A stretch of DNA of 64,000 bases. Origin: Forficula auricularia (Eukaryota > Arthropoda > Insecta > Dermaptera > Forficulidae). Shown here piece by piece: positions 29,101 to 38,228 of the stretch (position 1 is its first letter; each line of letters opens with the position of its first letter). The translations under genes were made by a program, and so were the position numbers. Below the pieces are notes generated by a model, which did no database searches, had not been told where the DNA came from, and saw only the letters and a list, made by a program, of their open reading frames with translations. The DNA lies in NCBI GenBank assembly GCA_024734495.1, contig JALMQS010000030.1, positions 10,022,378 to 10,086,377 of the forward strand. The letters run 5' to 3'.

Positions 29101-30847
29101 GCCAATCCCGTGCTCGTTTGGCAAATCTGACAACACTGTCCGAGCTTGTATATATTTTATCATAGAAATTTCAGATAAAGTACATTATAAAGGGAGATTT
29201 ATAAAACAAAAAGTTCTTAATAAGCGATTAAAAGCTGTTGCGATAATGGCTGAAGCAAAAAACGTCAAAAAAATTACTAAAGTTAACCCACTTTTTAGGT
29301 TAAATACATGCGTTGTTGCCAGCTTGTTTTTAGTGTAAATTTTTCATTATACATTTTTCATTATTTATTCATTATTATCTCAGAAACTGTGTTGTAATCA
29401 TGAATTAAAATTTTCTTAAAAATTGTATTAGTTACTGTTTAATGTTTGTTTAGTTTTTTATAACAATGGTAAGAAGAGTTTTTAATTATAATTAAATGTG
29501 TATCTAAACTTTCCGATATTCTATATAGTGCAATGTATAAGAGTCTGAAAAACTCTATCTTTGGAATTTAATATCTCCGGAACTATATTGTTCATATATT
29601 TCGTTTTGCCACCAATCGATGCAGAAGTATTTAAATAATAATCTATCTAAATTTCAAAAAAATCCTAAGAAAACCCATATGGTCAAATAACTACCTTAAC
29701 ATAACATTTTCCATATACCATTGTGTTCTTTTATAAACCCAGGTACCTATATATATTTCCCACCAACTGTCAAAAAAACCTCACTTGTTCCATCTTTCTA
29801 GAAATATTAATTCTCAGTACAACTTCCTCCTCCCCTCATTTTCCCTCACCATACCTGTCTCCAAAAAATTATTATTTGTAAACATTTTTCTAATTTATAT
29901 TCAGTTTTCTGACTCCTGACGATGGGTTAACAACCCGAAATATATCGAAATCTAAACTCACTTTTGCTTTATTTAATTTTTATGTGAAACCCACCTTGCA
30001 ATTTTACCTAATTTTTATTATTAGAATTTCTAACCAGTTTGAAATACCTACCTGAAATTTCAAACGATACAACATATATTAAGTGGGAGATAAATTTAAC
30101 CTAATTTATCGCACGGAGAATTTACCACTGCTCGAAGCCCTTAAAATACTTAGTAAATTGTATTGTATTGAACTTTCTGAGATTTGGCTTGTGATCCCGG
30201 CTTCTTTCCTTCTACTCTGTTATTTTCACAATGGAGGGGCCATCCCATACAGGCCTTTAGGTATGCACCTTCTGGTGTATCTCCTTCTCACATCAATATC
30301 ATTAAAAAAAATAAACAGAAAAGGTCCATGGCCCTGTTGCCCTTGGTCCCTTACCATTAATTTTATTATTATTTTCACATTTTAAATTACTCCAATATCT
30401 TGTGTTGCAGCATTTGATCTCCTTACCAGGATTCCTTATGTTTCATAACAATATATATGAACATTTTGTATTTACATTCAATAGTCCAGCGTTATTTTTA
30501 GGAATACCAAAATTGTTCATATATTTAATGGGCAACGTTTTAACTCAGTAAGTATTTGAATTTATTTCAATCCAATTTTTTAACTTCATTAATCTTTTTC
30601 TATTTTTTCTAGATTCATATGTATAAGTTCCGTTTATGTATTATCAAGTGAATGTTCTTCATTAACAGTAACACTTGTTGTAACATTAAGAAAATTTTTT
30701 AGTTTAATTGTATCTATAATTTATTTTCAAAATAATTTTACAATTTTACATTGGATTGGAACATTTCTAGTATTTGCTGGGACTGTAATATTTACAGAAG
30801 TAGTTCCTAGGATTCGACAATCGATGGAGAAAAAAAAATCTGATTAA
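14806..30847 (+). CDS. SLC35B4: SLC35B4-type nucleotide-sugar transporter, eight exons
   Basis: Exons are 14806-14886, 15474-15586, 15658-15760, 21205-21336 (by homology), 22468-22534, 22602-22711, 30411-30547 and 30613-30847, giving about 325 aa, close to the family length. Recognisable blocks are the N-terminus MTPALAIFLVFFGCGSNVIF, PGVGNLITFSQF, FNIPMPLHIIFRA-GSLIAN, SARMGIYQEELYSKFGKHPQ, LISLPGF, LTVTLVVTLRKFFSLI and TEVVPR. The protein should be a ten-helix Golgi/ER antiporter carrying UDP-xylose and UDP-GlcNAc, as in the SLC35B4 family; the substrate is inferred from the family. Introns 2 and 4-7 are clean GT-AG. Intron 1 (donor gtagaa, acceptor tcaag) costs one extra Glu. Intron 3 has a good donor (gtatgt at 15761), but the homology-defined exon 4 start follows gagct, not AG; using the nearby AG at 21201-21202 adds 2 nt and breaks the frame. 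The 3' end is lysine-rich (EKKKSD). The gene may be intact with an unusual splice, or disrupted. Confidence 0.88.
15013..15050 (-). ncRNA. Hammerhead-ribozyme-like core, family A, intact stems
   Basis: Minus strand: agcc-CTGAGGA-A-GTCAA-caaag-TTGAC-GAAA-CGTT-ggc. Stem II is five perfect pairs, helix I is gcc/ggc, and helix III is self-complementary ACGT with T at the cleavage position. Because the gene is on the plus strand, this arm is antisense in the SLC35B4 pre-mRNA. Confidence 0.5.
15238..15275 (+). ncRNA. Hammerhead-ribozyme-like core, sense in SLC35B4 intron 1
   Basis: agcc-CTGAGGA-A-GTCaacaaatttgtC-GAAA-CGTT-ggc. The core words are intact; stem II is weaker than in the opposite arm (changes in gac/ttg). 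Transcribed in the sense direction with the host gene. Confidence 0.45.
15300..15395. mobile_element. Small MITE with cccaggtaac termini
   Basis: cccaggtaaccacaatatcc at the left and its near-complement at the right enclose short repeats of aatattctaagga. 96 bp, inserted in the right arm of the intron 1 fold-back. Confidence 0.6.
15885..16745. mobile_element. Inverted pair of Helitron/HINE-like elements around a (TA)n core
   Basis: The minus-strand end gcctggaacacctagcgatg...ctcggtaac at 15885 and the plus-strand end gttgccgagcattgctcggt at 16720 face outward. Between them lie inverted copies of a body containing ttcaaggctctgcgacttac, ttcaatcggattaaaat and gttttcgagaaaccgat, meeting at a (TA)n run near 16470. 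A SINE sits in the left half. Confidence 0.6.
16063..16350 (+). mobile_element. tRNA-derived SINE with 11-bp target duplication
   Basis: The head tgggtcagtggctagagtgt resembles an A box and ctggtttgagacc a B box of a tRNA promoter, followed by an unrelated body ending ggcacttaaagaagaagag. The duplication acacgactaat flanks it exactly at 16052-16062 and 16351-16361. Confidence 0.8.
17558..17596 (+). ncRNA. Hammerhead-like core, family C
   Basis: ga-CTGATGA-T-GAgGaCcaaGcttTC-GAAA-CTATATTC. Derived relative to the clean family C copy at 60581-60624. The opposite arm (17435-17473, minus) has CTGATAA, a core change. Confidence 0.4.
17624..18004. mobile_element. GGGTGG-family MITE, intact
   Basis: gggtgggccttattttgggt at the left and complementary sequence ending ggccaccc at the right, TA on both sides, 381 bp, nearly palindromic. 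Best reference copy for the family at 9878-10863 and 52198-52834; a terminal scrap lies near 43790. Confidence 0.8.
18021..18304. mobile_element. MITE with ggtgtttcaggaggaatagt termini
   Basis: ggtgtttcaggaggaatagt at the left and its complement ending cctgaaacaccc at the right; inner arms attgcaataaaaaatgccat match on both sides. TA-rich flanks. Non-coding, about 284 bp. Confidence 0.75.
18370..19282. other. AT-rich intronic DNA, no recognisable feature
   Basis: Part of SLC35B4 intron 3. Contains T-runs and no open frame or repeat that I could match elsewhere in the window. Confidence 0.6.
19283..19827 (+). mobile_element. piggyBac-like MITE, TTAA-flanked
   Basis: Starts ggtagttctttcacaaatgc, ends gtcgtgatagaatatcc, with TTAA at 19279-19282 and 19828-19831. 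545 bp. Sister of 21807-22337 (same strand) and 2726-3250 (inverted). Confidence 0.8.
19843..20972. mobile_element. Long near-perfect palindromic MITE, 1.13 kb
   Basis: Begins gggtgattcatttctgcaaa and ends with its complement ending tcaccc, with TA on both sides. The two halves are inverted copies along almost their whole length, meeting near 20400. Lies in SLC35B4 intron 3. Confidence 0.85.
21807..22337 (+). mobile_element. piggyBac-like MITE, TTAA-flanked
   Basis: Starts ggtagttctttcacaaatgc, ends gtcgcgaaagaacctcc, with TTAA at 21803-21806 and 22338-22341. 531 bp, in SLC35B4 intron 4. Confidence 0.85.
22890..23516 (-). pseudogene. LINE polyprotein C-terminal fragment in SLC35B4 intron 6
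   Basis: A long minus-strand open frame (216 codons, 23516 to 22866) contains the KWTIVRCGSVWRGTK region and a C-x...E..DH....C arrangement (WCGEDKETFDHAKIC), as in the region after the reverse transcriptase in non-LTR elements. The 3' part is lysine/glutamate-rich and runs into C/T-rich DNA. No palm domain is present. The frame is unusually intact for a fragment. Confidence 0.55.
23849..24560. mobile_element. Fold-back element E with hammerhead-like core, interrupted by element B
   Basis: The left arm (taattaattataattattta, acaacgtttcgatcgactta) and the right arm (gatcgcagaataagtcgatc, 24490-24550) are inverted. Core at 23951-23991 (minus): TTGAGAA-CGATCG-loop-CGATC-GAAA-CGTT, with two substitutions in CTGANGA. 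A family B copy interrupts it at about 24025-24440. A second E copy lies at 51120-51385. Confidence 0.6.
24555..24780 (-). mobile_element. Helitron/HINE-like element, partial
   Basis: Minus-strand terminus gcctggagcaccgagcaatg...ctcggtatc, followed by the shared body (ttcaaggctctgcgacttac, ttcaatcggattaaaat). Confidence 0.6.
25231..25600 (-). pseudogene. R2/R4-like LINE 3' end (restriction-like endonuclease region)
   Basis: Minus-strand frame: VTVIDVQVVS, LEVANKNKINCYSGN, TISWKGVWCPRSFRDLRALG and LGSLFNFSSFMRRTFR. The VxVxDxQV...K..KY order fits the C-terminal endonuclease of early-branching non-LTR elements, where the PD..D-type motif lies just upstream. The upstream half is missing. Higher GC than the surroundings. 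gtctcatcttcgac just beyond it is repeated inverted near 59355. Confidence 0.6.
26040..26445 (+). mobile_element. Helitron/HINE-like end with G-rich segment
   Basis: A (TA)n run follows gctcggtcttccaggta (26053-26070). A strongly G-rich stretch (26194-26275, many GGGGG runs) lies between it and a perfect hairpin end at 26411-26431 followed by gcctccaggta and CTAG. The same G-rich-then-hairpin order is seen at 39690-39880. Confidence 0.6.
26640..26950 (+). mobile_element. HINE body and (TA)n junction
   Basis: Shared body (ttcaaggctctgagacttac, ttcaatcggattaaaa, tcgagaaaccgattctatat), then a (TA)n run and acaagaattgctcctttaat, the presumed 5' terminal sequence also found at 16765 and 59466. Confidence 0.5.
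27567..28068. repeat. Fold-back repeat, about 115-bp arms
   Basis: ataagtttccaatatttgat...tatatttctgtattgaaata (27567-27685) is repeated in inverse at 27956-28068. The loop carries no core motif and no open frame. SLC35B4 intron 6. Confidence 0.75.
28200..28445 (-). mobile_element. Family B hammerhead-like element
   Basis: Contains ggtgttggttcaaggtgaaa and gtttcacataaaatgaaata, then a core at 28401-28439 (minus): CTGACGA-T-GGG...CCC-GAAA-TATATC. Stem II is GGG(c)/(a)CCC and helix III is the self-complementary ATATAT followed by C. Confidence 0.5.
28735..29067 (+). mobile_element. Solo 333-bp family B element with clean 12-bp target duplication
   Basis: ccaaaacttttt at 28723-28734 and 29068-29079 brackets exactly 333 bp. 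It contains one hammerhead-like core and the tgtgaaacctacct / aatgtttcacctagaaccaa segments. There is no inverted partner and no open frame. Its insertion within a known MITE makes the boundaries firm. Confidence 0.75.
28912..28950 (+). ncRNA. Hammerhead-ribozyme-like core, family B
   Basis: gactc-CTGATGA-T-GGG-ctaac-CCCC-GAAA-TATATC-ga. CTGATGA and GAAA are intact, stem II is GGG/CCC, helix III is ATATAT, and C is at the cleavage position. The base after CTGATGA is an unpaired T. Confidence 0.5.
29700..30050 (+). mobile_element. Family B element
   Basis: Matches the reverse complement of about 24040-24240 (tttataaacccaggtac..., ccatctttctagaaata) and carries the core at 29911-29950: CTGACGA-T-GGGttaacaaCCC-GAAA-TATATC. 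Confidence 0.65.
29911..29950 (+). ncRNA. Hammerhead-ribozyme-like core, family B
   Basis: gactc-CTGACGA-T-GGG-ttaacaa-CCC-GAAA-TATATC-ga. All core words conform to CTGANGA/GAAA. Transcribed in the sense direction in SLC35B4 intron 6. Confidence 0.5.
30107..30325 (+). pseudogene. Degraded LINE 3' end
   Basis: aggcctttaggtatgcacct...ctggtgtatctccttctc matches the 3' UTR of the LINEs at 5680-5760 and 56755-56800, followed by an A-rich tail. No coding sense remains. Confidence 0.55.
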
Positions 30848-31281
30848 TTTTTTTAATCAACTAGAATTTCCTACTTGTTTTTCCTATTTTTTTATTTTTT
30901 TTTTATTTCTGAATTGAAAAATAGCAGCTTGATTTAATCTAAATCTATCCAAGATAAATTTTAAAATATTTTTTTTATTTATTTTTATAATTCTTTTAAT
31001 TTAAAAAAAAAAAAAAAAAAAAGTAAAACCTAATAATCAGCTCTTGTCTATAGAAACTTTTAAACGAGGGGTGAACCACGATTGGAATTAGGTGTACACC
31101 GTCTTTGGAATTATGTGGAATTATTTTGGAATTCATTAGATAATACCCCTTCATCTATTGTCTTCTACTTGGAAATAAAAGTGGAAGTGGAAGTAGATGT
31201 ACACGATATTAGGACTCGGTTCACCCCTCGCTTTTAAATTTATCTAAGGTATAAACATTTTTAACCATTTTTACTACTTAA

Positions 31282-31773
31282 GGTAGTTGTTTCGCGACAA
31301 TACTAGCAAAAAGTTAATGCTAGAGTAAATAGAACAGACAATAAGGATTCATAATTCATAAGCCCAAAGCTTTTTGCTGTTTATGTACCAATTCTAGCCA
31401 ATCCCGTGCTCGTTTGACAAATTTGGCACCGTTGTAAGAGATTGAATATTTTTATATTAAAATGACAGATAAAATACAATTTAAATTTCTATAAAAATTG
31501 TTTTGTTATTTTTTAACAAATGTAATCAACGCCTACGTTACACCTTATGAAAATTATAATTTTGAAAAAATCTATCGCATGCATCTTTCGCTGGTTAAAT
31601 AAATGCGCTGTTGCCAAATTGTTTTTAGTGTTAATTTTTTTTTTATACATTTTTCATTATTTATTCCTTATTATCTCAGAAACTGTGTTGTAACTATGAA
31701 TCAAAATTGTCTTAAAATATGTATTGATTATTGTTTAATGTTGGTTGAAAACGCATTTGGCGGAACAACTACC
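31282..31773 (+). mobile_element. piggyBac-like MITE (ggtagttgtttcgc family)
   Basis: Left end ggtagttgtttcgcgacaat, right end ggcggaacaactacc, TTAA at 31278-31281 and 31774-31777. 492 bp, non-coding. About 430 bp downstream of the SLC35B4 stop. Confidence 0.85.
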
Positions 31774-31975
31774 TTAAGGAAAATATTATTTCCTTTCATC
31801 TATCTTTTTAAAGCATTTCCTTTTATTAATTTTAAATCCAATTGCAAATTTTTATTCCCTGTTTTATATCATTAAAGATATATATTTTAAAAAATTTTAT
31901 TTCACTGAATCGTTTGAGATCAATCCATTTATTTATTAATTTTATTATTATATATATTATTGTCATTCACTACAT

Positions 31976-32006
<31 letters not shown>

Positions 32007-32189
32007 CAGAAACTTTATATTCTCTTCGTTTCAATAAAAATATTATATAAAAGGTAATTTGTTAAATTATCATAATTTCATTATCACCTGACTCATTATC
32101 TTGATATTTTATCTTTAATAGAAATAGTTTTTAAGGAATTTGGTGTTGGTACTTGGTGAGACATTTTTTAAATTATTGGATAAGGACCC

Positions 32190-32470
32190 CCCCCTCAACT
32201 ATCCAAAATGTGAGTGGGGGCAAAAATTAAAACTCCCTCCGATCTTGATCAAATTTTGTAGAGTTATTCTTTATTACTTTAAGAAACTATTCCTGTAAAA
32301 ATCAAACTATCAAAATTGACTGTATGGGGGCGAAAGGGTGGGGGGCAAAATATAGATTTTTTTTTAGCTTTTTTTGTACATTTACTCTTTATAAAACTGA
32401 GAGTTATTTATTTACAAATATCTAGAAAATAATTTCAACCTCCCAAAATGTGAGTGGGGGCAAAAAAATT
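32190..32470 (+). repeat. Dispersed repeat R2 (aaaatgtgagtgggggcaaa)
   Basis: aaaatgtgagtgggggcaaaaattaaaactc...gatcaaattttgtagag occurs here twice and again at 42195-42350. It is related in style to R1 (alternating C-runs and 'caaattttgta' words). Confidence 0.6.
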
Positions 32471-32498
32471 AATACTCTCTCCGATATAAATCAAATTT

Positions 32499-33231
32499 TT
32501 AACCGACTTCAAAAAAGGAGGAGGTTCTCTATTCGATTGAATTTTTTTTTTTTTTTTTTTGTGCCTATGTTACCTCATATCTCCGCCAATTGTCAACCGA
32601 TTTTGAAATTTTTTTTTGCATTGGGTCCAGTCTAGCTTCCGATTGGTCCCATTTTTTTTTTCGATTTTTTTTCATAGGTATTAGACCTTTTTTTATTAGG
32701 TTTGTTTAGGTTTGTTTAGACCTAACCTCTTTGTTTATGAACCGATTTCGATGGTTCTTTTTTTATCCGAAAGGGGGTGTCTTAGGGATGGTGTCATATT
32801 AATTTGGTCAAGTTCTGATGATATAATCACTATTAATAACATCACTAAAAAGAGAAAAATAAAAATTTTTAAGAAAAAATAAAAACCGACTTCAAAAAAT
32901 TAAGTGCAACAAATATAAAAATACACTAAAAGGTATAAAATAATTATTATCTTATTTAGTTACAACTAAACGACGAAATATTAACACGAAATTACTTTTT
33001 TGAAGTTGGTGCCCAACATATACCTTTTATGAATCGCACTCGACGGATCTTACTTAGTACGTTTGGCGGGTACGCTCGCTTATAGGTATAGTTTGTTTGG
33101 CACCGACTTTAAAAAGTAATTTCGTGTTAATATTTCGTCGTTTAGTTGTAACTAAATAAGATAATAATTATTTTATACCTTTTAGTGTATTTTTATATTT
33201 GTTGCACTTAATTTTTGAAGTCGGTTTTTAT
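32499..33231. mobile_element. accgacttcaaaaa-family element ending in a 350-bp hairpin
   Basis: ttaaccgacttcaaaaaagg starts the element at 32499. At 32881-33231, aaaccgacttcaaaaaatta...aaataattattatcttattt is inverted on the other side of a loop containing catataccttttatgaat. Other copies: 34160-34842, 37477-37520 and 40140-40865. Confidence 0.75.
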
Positions 33232-33364
33232 TTTTTCTTAAAAATTTTTTGTAATGTTAGTTTTTAAGACTATATAAAATGTATGCTGTAAAAATCAATA
33301 GCCAAAATGAGTGCGTGGGGGCGAAAGAGTGGGCAAAATATTACAAATATATATTACAGACCTA

Positions 33365-33450
33365 ATAATCACATGCCAAGACGCCGCCCGCCAGGGCCAC
33401 CTGCCTAGAGGGCCGAGCTGTAGAGCAGCTCGTACAATATAACTATCTAC
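33365..33450. repeat. GC-rich repeat block (gccgcccgccagggc / ggccgagct)
   Basis: The same block is found at about 41650-41710 and 63090-63150, where it adjoins caaatgtata...aaaatttttattcctctt. A short fragment only. Confidence 0.5.
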
Positions 33451-33944
33451 TGGATTGACACGAGAAAAAAACTTTTTTAAACTCAAGAATTTTAACTATG
33501 TAGTAGAAAATAATCTCTTAAATCTGAGAATAACGAAGTTTTAATATCATTATAAACACTTATTTTCATTGTTGTGACTTTTCGATTTAATAATTATTTA
33601 TTTATTAATTAAATATATGATCATTATTATTTGTAATTAAGTTGATTAATTGTTAAAAATAATTATTAAGAATTTTTTTGAGATCTAAATGATTCAGGTA
33701 TTTTGTTTAATTGATGTCGTATAAAAAAATAGTTCTAATAAAAGTTCTTCAGTTTTTTAAGTAGAATAAGTAGACGTAAACAAAAATATATGGTTCTATT
33801 TAAAAAACAGAACTTGACCTTAAAATACCCTTGAAACCTTGTTCTACGTCAACAAACAATAATATAGTTTAGTTTCCCCCTTGATATAAATAAACTTTTA
33901 TTTGAAACTTATTTTTCATGTTCATGCACTGTTTTTGAATTATA

Positions 33945-34100
33945 AGACTGTCTCAAGAAAAAAACTCGCCCGGTATATTTCGGGTGGCTAACCAATCTTC
34001 AGGAGCAAACTTAGCTCTCTCAAATAAAACGAATATACTAAATAATCAATTAGAAGTTAAGAAAAGTACAATCATTGATTACATTCTTTAAATATTTGCA
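33945..34100 (-). mobile_element. Family B element, partial, with hammerhead-like core at 33970-34006
   Basis: Minus strand: gctc-CTGAAGA-TTGG...CC-GAAA-TATACC. The core words are intact and stem II is short. Confidence 0.45.
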
Positions 34101-34438
34101 ATCTTGTGTTCATTAATTCTTCCTCCCCCCTCCCTACACCTACCTGAATGTAGATCCTCATTTCTCAGAAGGCCATTCAAAATTAAACTAAATTTTTTTT
34201 GCATTGGGTCCAGTCTACCATCCGATTGGTCCCTTTTTTTCATAGGTATTAGACCTTTTTTGTTAGGTTTGTTCAGGACTAACTTCTTTGTTTATGAACC
34301 GATTTCGATGATTCTTTTTTTATTGGAAAGGGGGTATCTTAGGGATAGTGCAATATTAATTTGGTCAAGTTCTTGATGATAGGATCACTATTAATAACAT
34401 CACTAAAAAGAGAAAAATAAAAAATTTTAAGAAAAAAT

Positions 34439-34842
34439 AAAACCGACTTCAACAAAATTAAATGCAACAAATAAAATACACTAAAAGGTATAAAATAAAT
34501 AAAATACACTAAAAGGTATAAAATAAATAAAATACACTAAAAGGTATAAAATAATTATAATATTATTTAGTTACAACTAAACGACGAAATATTAACATGA
34601 AATTACTTTTTGAAGTCGGTGCCAAACATATACCTTTTATGAATCGCACTCGACGGATCTTACTTAGTACGTTTTGTGGGTACGCTCGCTTATAGGTATA
34701 GTTTGTTTGGCACCGACTTCAAAAAGTAATTTCATGTTAATATTTCGTCGTTTAGTTGTAACTAAATAAGATAATAATTATTTTATACCTTTTAGTGTAT
34801 TTTATTTGTTGCATTTAATTTTTATTTTGAATTCGGTTTTAT
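34439..34842. repeat. accgacttc hairpin, second copy, with 29-bp tandem triplication
   Basis: Inverted arms as at 32881-33231. In the left arm the unit aaaataaataaaatacactaaaaggtat is repeated three times (34490-34550), making this arm longer than its partner. Confidence 0.75.
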
Positions 34843-34937
34843 TTTTTTCTTAAAAATTATTTTTTTATTTTTATAGCTTAATGTGAAACCTACCAAGTAT
34901 TTTTTAATCCAAAAATTTATTAGAAATACATCTATAT

Positions 34938-35870
34938 TCAGTGGCGTAGAAAGAACTTAGTTCTGGTGGGTGGTTCTACGAGTTTTTTTTTTTTTTTTGA
35001 ACAAAATGTTTTTATTTTCAAATTAAAATTTACATATTTATTTTTCATTTTACAATTATTTGAGCATCGAACAGTAAATACTACCTACCCATGTCCATAT
35101 TTACAACAATATTCTTTTTTTTTTTAATCATTTTTTTTTTAAATTTTAGTGTTGAAATTTTGAAAAACCCACGAATTGAATACTAGCAACCATAGTTAAA
35201 AGGATATATAGCCCAGTATATAGGGGGGTTTCAGCTAACATTAATTGCGGGAAAAGATTTTTTCTAGCATTGTTTGGTATGGTGTAGATAATAATTCCAA
35301 ATCTAAGTTGGCGACCTCAAAAGTGTGGGGGGACAACTTTTGGTGCCCGAAAAACCTCGAAATTTTCGGACTTTTTCCAGTTTTTCGCTTATAACTCGAA
35401 AATGGTCCATATTTTGTAAATAACCGTCCTACAGTAAATTAAAGAGGACAAAATTTCTACTCGATTAATTGGTCCAGTAGTTCGATTTTTTATGGGGATC
35501 CAAAAAAACCCCTGGATCACTTTTGAATATCCCAAAAACTCGCACTCGATTTTTTCCCATTTTGACCATGAAGGAACACGTTTTCGACAAAGACCATTCT
35601 ATACATTTTTAAACTAGATTAAATTTGCTACAAGTCAAACAAAGTTTCATCTTAATTGGATAATGTTAACCTCTGGCGCAATGAGGTTGAAGTTTTGAAA
35701 AATTGCAATTTTTTTCAAAAAATCGCAGTTTTTCTTTCATAAAATGAAAACCACTCATCCTAGAAACTTGATTCCTATCTCACGCTGTTTACTTATCTTT
35801 AGATAAGACAGATAGACATGGTCTGCCTCTGGGGAGAGTTGACCCCCTCTCCCCATGTATACGCCACTGA
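34938..35870. mobile_element. Non-autonomous DNA element with tcagtggcgta termini
   Basis: tcagtggcgta at the left and tacgccactga at the right, with tatat on both sides (34933-34937 and 35871-35875). 933 bp with no significant frame. The interior contains '...cgaaatttcggactttttcc'-type text. Confidence 0.7.
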
Positions 35871-36045
35871 TATATTCATTTAAATGAGTTTTTAAATTGA
35901 TTCTACAACTATTTATTCTTAAGTTAAAACTACACTTTTCGATTTCACATAGGCGTATTCTATGTCTTCATTTGATGACCTTTTGGTTGTAAATGGTTCA
36001 TTTATAAAAATATTATTGAATTCAGATTATTTTAATAAATAAGCT

Positions 36046-36650
36046 GACGTGTTCTGATGTGGCCATCCACTTGACTTTACAATACAACCTAGCCCCTCAC
36101 TTATATTTAATATTTAATAAAATTATTTATATTCATGTAGGGTGGGAAGTTAGTTTTTGCATTTTTAGACTTCTGAGGGTCCACTGATTATGTATACAAA
36201 ATTTGGTTGAGTTTGCTCAAATGGCCTAGATTTTTAATTTTTAACCCCCCCCCCTCCACCCCCCTTAATTTTGGGTCGATATGCACCAAAATCTAATCAG
36301 CTCTTAATCTCAATGGACCAAAACTACGTGTGAAATTTGGTTTTGATATTCAAACTAGTTTTTGAGATAGCTCGTCCACAAAAATTTGATAACGCACAGA
36401 CTAACGGACAACCAGACAACCAGACGGACATTTTGACAAAACAATTATTATCTCGAAAAAATATAATTTTTTCGATGTTCACTTATAAGAGCTTTTTTGT
36501 AGAGCAAAATGCCATGGTTTCGCACAATTTTTTTAATCAAAATAGTTTCAGCCATTTTTGAGATATTTCGAAAAAAAAGAAGGAAAAAAACACTTTTTTC
36601 ATGCACGATTACAATACTTGACCATACCCTGTATGGTACAGTAAAATTAA
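36046..36650 (+). repeat. R1 repeat, near full-length copy
   Basis: Starts gctgacgtgttctgatgtgg, passes through polyC, 'accaaaactacgtgtgaaat', the cagac tract, 'ttttgacaaaacaattatta' and ends 'taccctgtatggtacagtaa'. An inverted copy is at 61630-62345. Its short frames conserve no protein pattern, so I treat it as non-coding. Confidence 0.75.
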
Positions 36651-38228
36651 GAATTTCCAGACACTATTTTAAGCGATTGAGAAATTCCGACGAATTCGAA
36701 TGTGTTTGAGATTTTTTCAATTTAATATATTCTCTAATTTTTTCGCTTTATTGAAAGAATTCTGATTCTTCTAGAAATCTTCAGACAAAGATTTTTCTTC
36801 TTATTCACCAATGTCTATGAATAAGCGAATCCATTATTATTTATTTTCAATCAAGTTTCGACATGAATAATATTTGAATATATATTACTTCATTAAATAA
36901 TCTATTTAGTTAAAGAATTGAAAAAGAAAAGCCTCTTTCAAAAGAGCTATTAACTAACACTCATCATTGATATGTTAATTTACCTATAAATTCTATATTA
37001 TTGTCATCACCTTGGAGGTTAAAAGAAATCTTGAGAATCATTTTTATATAATAACTTATTATGTGTTGTTAAATTGGAATCGTGAACTGGCATAATCAAT
37101 GTGTGCTAGACATTATTATTCTTTTGAACCTCTCTCAACTTTTGCGAGAAAAGCATTTAAATATTTTATTATTATATATATTATTCAATTGACTAGACAT
37201 CTATTCCAACAAAAGAGCAATTTAATTACATTTTGAAACCCTTTTTTGTTTTTGTTCTTTCTTCTTTCCTTATTTCTTCCTGTTATTCTTTCTAAGATTG
37301 TGCCATGTCTTGAATTTATTTCTTATACTCTCAGCAAAAAATATTCTAAATTTTAAATCTCATAATAAACTTGCACAATTAATTTGAATCCAATTTTCCA
37401 TTCTCTGGCCCTTATATTTATATACCTTCATGGTCAAATTTTACAAGTTCCGAATCACATCATTCGCTATAATTTTAACCGACTTCAAAAAAGGAGGAGG
37501 TTCTCAATTCGACTGTTTTTACTTTATCCAATGCGAAGCATGGGAGAAAGTATTGTAATCGGTCGCGTGGCAAGCGCTACTTCAAAGGGTCCTCAGGTAA
37601 AGACTACGGAACCCATGGACTCAATTAAGGTCACAAATTGAAGTATTCAATGAGATTGAATTTTAGCACGTGACGGTTTTGCCAAAAATTACCTGGAATC
37701 TCGTCGAGAGGCCAAAAAGTGCCATTTTTTTTGAAAGTGCGTGCGAATGGATGGATGTTATCGTTTTTTTCGTCCACGATTTTTTCCACACCGTTGCACT
37801 GATTGAATTGAAATTAAAAACCTACTATTAGTTTAACAAAATGAAGCGCTGATTAGTTTTTGGTACATATCGGCCGACAAACATTAGTATTATACAACAT
37901 TATTTATTTCAGTACTTTTTTAGTTTTTTCTAAATATCTTTAAAATAACTTAACCAATTTAGATGAAATTTAATATCCTAATTAAGTACCTTGGGGACGA
38001 CAAAAAAGGTTAAATAAAGTTTTTAGTAAAATTATATTTTAAAGTACTTTACTCTAAAGTAAGATTTTCAAATTCTTTAAAATATATTCATTTTATCTGT
38101 TTAATATAGGACTCATTTAACCTAACTAAGTAAGAGTGGATAGGCTTTTCTCTGTGAAATGCTAAAAATTTTGAGGAAAGTTTATAAGTAACCATATACC
38201 AACTGCGTTCTTTTCTTGTCCGTTACCT

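Larger units (their letters stand above)
28641..29695. mobile_element. piggyBac-like MITE (TTAA) split by a family B element
   Basis: Ends cgtagatgtttcgc... and ...aaataactacc with TTAA at 28637-28640 and 29696-29699. The sequence matches the uninterrupted 31282-31773 copy (tgctagagta, acagacaataag, caatcccgtgctcgttt). Confidence 0.7.

Noticed and set aside
36337..36709. Overlapping small frames in repeat R1 (and their minus-strand twin near 62002)
   Set aside because: They translate a cagacaacc microsatellite-like tract and recur only because the DNA repeat recurs; stops differ between copies and there is no protein motif.
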